From Stropharia rugosoannulata (taxonomy: Eukaryota; Basidiomycota; Agaricomycetes; Agaricales; Strophariaceae): DNA of 64,000 nt. The notes below the pieces were generated by a model. That model worked only from the letters and a program-made list of their open reading frames with translations. It was not told the origin of the DNA and ran no database searches. Positions 57,933 to 64,000 of the stretch are shown one piece after another (positions within the stretch are counted from its first letter, which is position 1; each line of letters begins with the position of its first letter). Both the position numbers and the translations under genes were made by a program. The DNA lies in the NCBI GenBank assembly GCA_028532985.1, contig JANCIK010000010.1:2728001-2792000 (forward strand). The letters run 5' to 3'.

Positions 57933-59830
57933 GATCACCCCCTTTTATGGCAAATTTACCCAACGAAACGCGCGCGGTTCTAGGTTTGTGGATGCATTCC
58001 TCAACCTACGCGGACAGGTGTACCCAACTGTGGAAAATCGGGTAAATAGAATCCTACTTCATTTTACTGCTCTTCACAGATCTTTTCGAGGGCGCAAATA
58101 ATAAGTCGCTCACTCACGGTCTGACCGGTCGCACGCTCTGACTGACATTCTGTACGGTTGGGTGGAGCTAGGTAAGTGATTAAATTCTACTCTAGCGCAA
58201 ATGACTTTCATATTCTCATACTTTCTCATACCCAAGCTAAAAGAAAAGACGCCGCTGTTCTCACATCCCGCCTAGTACACCCCTGCCTTTTATGACTGAC
58301 GCTCAGAGAACTGACGAAACGAGCCCGCTATGTTTATCTCCTCCCTGAAACGCAAGGCAAATACGACTGTAGTGATAACGTCAGGAAAAGCACCGCAGGA
58401 CGATAGTCTCCCTCTCTCCACAGAACTGTCACTGGTTGGTCCACCGGGGACCACAGACCAATATTTCTCGCTATGGAAGAGCTCAGAGTAAGTTGTATCC
58501 AACACGTGGACTCTGACGTGAAGTCCTTCCATATCATAGGGGACATCAAACATTGCCGTGGAGGTTTAACGGTTAACAGTCTCGATTCTGATTGAAAGCA
58601 TCTAGCATACCTACGCGCTCACATCCGAGCTGCGTCGGTACGCTTCTGCTTCCCATAGACGCCTTTTCCTGCATTATGCATGTTACGAAGAATCGCTGAC
58701 GACACTGCAACGATGTATGTGACTCTGCCAATGTCAACTGCCTGCTTCTAATACAACAAAAACACGTCACATTATTTTAGGACTCTCACTGATCCAAGGG
58801 ACGTCCGAAGAAGTACTCACATACTCTGTCATACGACTGTATGCACCCCAGGCACGTACTTCCCGGGGGAACATATGTAGGTGACATTTCGCTGATCATG
58901 CTCCTCTTTTGTTCTGAACCTCTTGACCGGTCTAGAACTTCTTCTTTCCGCGTAGCTTGTGTCAGGGAGCTGAAATAGTGTGTAATCCATAGTTTGTCTA
59001 CGTCAAACAACGTTTGGCTCAGTATAACTTCCCCAGTTCCCCGCTGCCATGATCACCTCTAGATCCACACCAGATCTAATTATGTGGAACGGCGTTCACA
59101 TAGTACTCCTCGCTGTTTTTTAGGTACAATACGCCATATTTTAATCGCTTGTGTTTTCCCTCTTCGAGGCCGTTTCTCCTGTGATATGTCGCAGATGACA
59201 CTTTTTCGGAATAACCCATATTTAAGCGCAAATGAAGCTGTATAAGTAGCTTCATTTCGACGATTTAAATATGTATAATCCAGATAATGCAACTGGTCGG
59301 GGTAGATCTCCTTATCGAAGCGGTAGATCGGGAAATATACAAGAATAAATCGTGTGATGGCATACCAGCGTACTGAACATTCCTACAAATCGGTACGAAA
59401 TACAGGCGACCACCGCCAAGTGACTACGAGGTTAACACCAACCGTTTTTCGACATCTCACATTATCACTGAATACCTACGACGCAGTCTGCCTTTTCTCT
59501 GAAATAGAAGTTCCGCTCACTCAGCAGGGGGTATCCTTGAGAACACAGAACCATCCACTGAGTATAATTTACCCATACAGCCAAACAGGCCCCGGGGTGT
59601 GATGATTATCCCCAGCCCAATCGCAGCTTTGCTATCCAGCACCGTGGCAAAAAGCATATGTATATAGCACCTGCCTGAATAAACACGCTTGTACATAACG
59701 AGAAGACGAAGACGAAATCGCGGGTCATAAGAATTCTGTGTGCCAGAGAGTATACTATAGATAGATAGACGTCGCGCACGAATGAAAATGCGAAGGCGAG
59801 AGAGAGGGAGAGAAGAGAAGCCAGGCGTGG
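57933..59830. other. Region with unresolved minus-strand coding fragments
   Basis: About 1.9 kb. The minus frame around 58786-59040 reads plausibly (FDVDKLWITHYFSSLTQATR; SPTYVPPGSTCLGCIQSYDR). It could splice through 58630-58740 (QLTLAESHTSLQ) toward 58290-58553 (MFDVPYDMEGLHVRVHVLDT). I could not obtain a start or a closed frame, so it may be a broken gene. The rest shows nothing. Confidence 0.35.
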
Positions 59831-62121
59831 TCAATGCCGAGCCCTTCCCAGCGTAAAGACCCCATGATGGTCCCCAGCATTGTCTGCGCTGGGTGGGCAG
59901 ATAACGTGCCACCGCCCGAGAAGCAGCGCGGGAGAGTGCAGCCTCCCGACGAATAGCCACGCGCCGCCGGACTGCTGGCTGTCGTCGTCGTCGTCCATGG
60001 CGCTAGTGCCCCCGCTGGCGGCGCCCGTCCTGCGCCCGCCCTTCTGGCACGGCGAAAACAACGCATGGGGAAGAAGCAGGCAGTGAGCAACCAGATCGCG
60101 TTCCCCGGCGCGATTGCACGGCGGGAGGAAAATAGACACTTACTGCTTCCCGCAGGAGAACGACGTCCCCGTCGCGCGTGACGCGCCCCGTGTATTGGTA
60201 CGCGCCCCAGGTGTGACTGTGGTCCGCGAGCGTCTGCGCATGTAGCCGTCAGCAGGGAATATATTTGTTCAGGCAGGCAGGCTAACGTACCTCGCCCATG
60301 AGAATCACATCGTGCACCTGCGCCTGCGTGCCCTGTGGCCCGGAACTGCCAGGAGCCTGGCCGGACGCGGACGGGACCTTGTGTCTGTGATACGCCCGTC
60401 CATTCGAAATGATTTGCACGGCCTGTTCAGAGTTCCATATCCGGCGCGAAGCACGCACATAATTAGTCAGTCATCACACCGGAGGCTGATGTGCTAGCCC
60501 TCGTACGCACCGATGTGTCGAAGGGGCACGCGGGCGGGTCGCTCGCGACGTCGTACGGCGCGCCCTGTGCGCTCCCGTCCGCTAAGTAGCTCACGTACTC
60601 GACGAGCCGGACCTGCATCGGCTTCAGCACCGGGCTAAGCGCCCCGCCTTGCTCCGCGTGTCCGCCCGGGGCAGGCAGCACCTACAGAACACCACGCTGC
60701 AGTTAATATAGCGCCAAAGTGCGGAATCACAAAAGCCTCGCTCACTCTGAACACGCCTTCCCACAGTGCGGACAGCGTCCCGGGGACGTAGCGGAACGCC
60801 TCCCCCGAGCCCCCCGCGTCTCCGCCTAGCCTTAGTGTCTCCTGGAACAGCAGATCATACACTGCGCTTGGGGACGCGCCGCTCCCTGCGCCTGGGCCTG
60901 TGTGCGCGCCCGAGGCGGCAGCGTCGGCGAAGAGCTGCGTGCGGTATAGCATCGCAGACGTGATGTCGTGACTGGGGAGCGCGGTCAACGACAGCGGGGC
61001 CATCCCCATCGCTGCGCGCATCTCCGGGATGAGGTGCGGTGGGACCTGCAGCGGCGTCGCTTCGAGGACGGCACACACGATGTGGATCGCGGCGGTCGAC
61101 GGGTCAGGAACGACGGGGGGCCGGGCGTGCAGGTAGAAATGTACGAGCGTGCTTGTCCCCACGGCGGTGGCGCACGCGCACGGCGCGTAGTCGCTGGACG
61201 GATCGTGTGGGGGACAGCGGGCGCTACCGCGTGAGCCCGACAGGCCGTCCCCGTCGCGCGCTTGATCATGGTGGCAGCCAATCCCTGCCTGCGTGCACAC
61301 ATTTATAGACGAAAGGGGGCCAGAGATCTGCATAAATAGAGTGTGTCAGATAATGCTTGCGTGTATGTGATCATAATGGGATAATGATGATAGTGATGTA
61401 AACGGGGACGATCAAGGAAGAAGGGGAATGCGGCACGTACCTTATTGGCGGTAAATATGAAAGGGAAGACCGCGTCATAAAGCTCATTCCGCCCTGGCTT
61501 TGGCATATCCAAAATTACTTCTGGGGAGGAGAATAGGACGATTAAACTGAGGCTGCATCGCGGGATCAAGATGGACTTACGCCTGCGTAAGGAAAGACAC
61601 AGCAACCAAACTGTGATATGTTGCAGAGACAGGTTCTCGGTCCGTGACTTGAGCACGGGTGTCGTGTTTGGCCCCAGGACGGAGCGCATTAAGGCCCATA
61701 GGAAGGCGGAGAAATTGGCACATGCAAGCTGCTGTTCATTGAGCCCATCGTTTTCGAGCAGCATGCCCAAGCCTGTCCACAGGTCCTGCAGCAGACCAGA
61801 AGCACAAAGGTCGACGCGCTTCGCCCGCTTCAGAAGGCGAAACCGATTAACCAATTGCCCGGCACGAGCGGAGTCGGGGACCAGGCCGCGGTACCTGCGG
61901 TGCAGCGCAGAAATGTCGAACTTCACGGCAAATATGTTCGCGTAGAGGTCGGCGGCGCCGTGCAGGCTCAGCCCCGCATGCACCGTCGAGCAGGTGCGCA
62001 GCAGACTGGCGATGGCGTGTGTCGATTCAAAGGGAGATCCTGCGGCAGAAAGGAAGGCGATGTGCCGCAGGACGTCGAGCGGGAGGCGTTCGAGGGGCGA
62101 GGTGACTGTGGGACTGGGCAT
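59831..62121 (-). CDS. F-box protein
   Basis: Minus-strand exons 61581-62121, 61441-61520, 60746-61327, 60511-60681, 60291-60422, 60144-60233 and 59831-60043 close to 602 aa. F-box proteins are substrate receptors of SCF ubiquitin ligases, binding Skp1 through the F-box. Residues 8-55 fit it: SPLERLPLDVLRHIAFLSAA then LLRTCSTVHAGLSL. The long middle is helical, then Gly/Ala/Pro-rich. The C-terminal part, VHDVILMGETLADHSHTWGA followed by YTGRVTRDGDVVLLRE, is a beta-rich pattern seen in Agaricomycete F-box proteins, probably substrate-facing. The gene is very G/C-rich (60,000-62,100), unlike its flanks. A lineage-specific Asp/Gln insert (MDDDDDSQQSGG) lies in the last exon. Start chosen just before the F-box; an upstream in-frame extension exists but is Arg/Pro noise. 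Confidence 0.82.
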
Positions 62122-63303
62122 CAGTGGCGCAGCGGTGTTTGGTCTGGAGAAAGTGAAGCTGGGACCCCCGCGCAAGCCTCTTATATCTCCCTCACCCCCG
62201 CGCAAGCACACATGGGCGCACGAAGCCCCGTCCAGCGGTGTAAATGATATGAGATACGGCACAACATGATAGGGAAGGGCAGGGCACGACACGCCGCGCA
62301 AGCTCCAGTGCTGCGACCGCGCACTGTCCTTCCTGAGATTGAGATTGCCTCGCCGCGCTGCGACAGGGCAGCACCGAAATAAGCTTTAAGGCGCCCATAT
62401 CATAGGCGTTGCATATGACCGCGGTGGACCCTGAGGGAGGATGGATGATAGCAGTCCTGAGATGTTTTTGTGTATCCGAAGCCCAGCAAAGTGGAAGTGC
62501 AGGGGCTCACGCATATTAGCTAACGGGGATTTGGACGGAGGTCTGGGCAAGCGGATAATTGCCTTTTCCAGAGAATGAGGTACCGGTAGTATGTCGCAGC
62601 CGCAGAAGATATCGGCAGCAAGGCATGTTCAGACGGTTGGGTGTGCTGTGTGAGCATATGCCACGCCCGATATGTCCATAGGCCGTCTCAAGGATATTCG
62701 GAAAGGTACTTAGCGACATGATAGTGCACAGTTTGCTATAAAAAGGATCTGTCAATATAAGGACATAGTAAAAGCAAACACAAGCACCAACGCATGAAGA
62801 GCCCGTCGTTATATCTGGGATGCAGATGCGAATAAAATAGGGAAAATGGATAAGCGGTTATTTAAGCTCTATGCATAAATGCTAAGTATTAGAAGTAGCA
62901 CGTCCGCATACGAACTCTCACTCGTTTGGGCGAACGCAGGCAAAGACTCCGCAAGTTTCATTAACATTCATTTCCGTCCCCGAGAGTATTCGGCAGCGGG
63001 GAACAATATCGCCCAACATGCAGTTACCAGTACAAGTCCGGTTGGGCGTGAAAACGTGATCCTGATCGCCGCGTTTGCTACACTTGCTTCTAAAGAAGTA
63101 ATCTCAACATTCGACCAAAGATCACCCGAATCCAATAAAGAGCCACGAAGATTACCACAGTCATTTGATTTCAGGACATCAGCTCTCAGTAGATGAGGAC
63201 CCTCGTCATATAACTCAAAGGAGCATTTTATTGCAAGCGAATGGTATATCACCGATAACGTCTGCGAAAGGATACATCGTACAAGTCAAGCCGATTTGCG
63301 TAT
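62122..63303. other. Intergenic region, F-box gene / eEF1B
   Basis: About 1.2 kb. Overlapping frames on both strands at 62879-63252 lack recognisable motifs. It holds the F-box promoter and the 3' flank of eEF1B. Confidence 0.45.
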
Positions 63304-64000
63304 TTAGAGTTCTTTGAAAAAGTAAATGAGATTCTATTCCAATGAGAAGATTAGTTGACGTACTCTGCATGGCAGTGATATCAGTGCTCTGGACGTAGTC
63401 CTCGAACTCGGCAATCTTCTCCTGGAGCTCGTCAGTGGAGACCTTCTCGTCCTCTATGCGAAGGATAAGCTTCAGGACGCGGTTACTTATCCGGGCTGAA
63501 AAAGATACTGACCAACAACGAGGGTGATCTGGAGCTTCCTGATACCGTAACCGATGGGCACGAGCTTGCTGGCACCCCAGACGAGACCGTCCTGCTCGAT
63601 GGAGCGGACAGAGGCCTCGAGGGCAGCCATGTCAGTCTCATCATCCCAGGGCTTGACGTCCATGGTCACCACGGACTAGAGAAAACCATGAGATGAATTA
63701 TGATATTTTAAAGGCAGATAGCGCACCTTAGCAATGGTCTTGGGCTTGTTGGCCTTCTTCGCGTTGTAGGCGGCGACGCGCTCAGCCTTGATCCTCTCAG
63801 CCTCAGCATCTTCCTCCTCGTCCGATCCGAAGAGATCGATCTCGTCGTCGTCCTCCTCAGCAGCAGGGGCGGCCGCGGACTCGCCACCAAGGAAGGCCTG
63901 GCCAGCGGTGCTGGATCCGGGGAGGGTCGAGTGCTCGGCCTCGTAGGACTTGATGTGGGTGTACCACCTGGCGACGTTGGGGGTGGCCGCGGCGTCAGGC
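63304..64000 (-). CDS. EFB1: Translation elongation factor eEF1B (eEF1-beta), partial
   Basis: The gene runs off the right edge, so its N-terminus is missing. Minus-strand exons: 63727-64000 (partial), 63513-63675, 63364-63453 and 63304-63311. eEF1B exchanges GDP for GTP on eEF1A during translation elongation in the cytosol. A GST-C-like remnant with [14 protein letters not shown] is followed by the acidic region [20 protein letters not shown]. Then comes the exchange domain: [59 protein letters not shown] and [16 protein letters not shown]. The last exon is only 8 nt and supplies KL plus stop, matching the family's usual end. Expected to be highly expressed. Confidence 0.93.

Noticed and set aside
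57651..57983. Plus-strand frame of 110 aa
   Set aside because: It overlaps the more protein-like minus-strand model at 57573-57932 and has no recognisable motif.
61303..62301. Longer F-box reading frame starting upstream of 62121
   Set aside because: The extra N-terminal residues are Arg/Pro/Gly noise. The ATG at 62121 directly precedes the F-box.
1..64000. CRISPR arrays, prokaryotic operons, ribosome binding sites
   Set aside because: Spliced genes and eukaryote-only families show this is a nuclear fungal sequence; no regularly spaced repeats were seen.

Overview
The window reads as nuclear DNA of a mushroom-forming basidiomycete (Agaricomycetes). Almost every gene model that closes uses GT-AG introns of about 45-65 nt. 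The gene content also fits: an Agaricomycete-style caspase module, a seven-helix membrane protein family, an 8-cysteine GPI protein, F-box and PPR proteins. I resolved exon structures by hand by requiring frame and phase to close across every junction, so most coordinates are exact pred­ictions rather than ORF fragments. No species call is possible from sequence alone. I saw no intact transposon, rRNA or convincing tRNA.

Layout. 0.35-4.5 kb (+): a 12-exon gene fusing an uncharacterised N-terminal module, a TPR-like helical stretch and a caspase domain. 5.2-7.3 kb (+): two tandem Nudix hydrolases; a third inverted copy lies at 42.4-43.2 kb. 7.7-9.1 kb (+): TFIIE beta. 9.7-14.9 kb (-): a long RasGEF. 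15.4-16.1 kb (+): ASF1, divergent from the RasGEF. 16.6-19.0 kb (-): MCM10. 20.6-21.8 kb (+): a novel protein with an 18-nt exon. 23.0-26.0 kb (-): a mitochondrial-type PPR protein. 27.9-28.4 kb (-): a small secreted protein.

29.4-52 kb is more accessory. A pseudogene (29.4 kb), two intact paralogs (46.2 and 50 kb, both -) and a relic (49.5 kb) belong to one uncharacterised family with a kinase-like but catalytically incomplete loop. Between them lie a seven-helix membrane protein (-), YAE1 (-), a four-helix membrane protein (+), two neighbouring Cdc20/Fizzy-type APC/C activator genes (-), the third Nudix and a GPI-type 8-Cys protein (-). 52.4-56.3 kb looks empty. 56.3-62.1 kb (-) holds a GPI-anchored secreted protein, a possible tiny gene and an F-box protein. 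The window ends inside eEF1B (-).

Themes. Housekeeping functions (transcription initiation, histone chaperoning, replication initiation, translation elongation, ribosome/Fe-S assembly) are interleaved with lineage-specific, duplicating families. ASF1 and MCM10, both S-phase genes, each carry an ACGCGT (MCB-type) site upstream. The best candidates for undescribed biology are the caspase fusion and the kinase-like family undergoing local birth and death.
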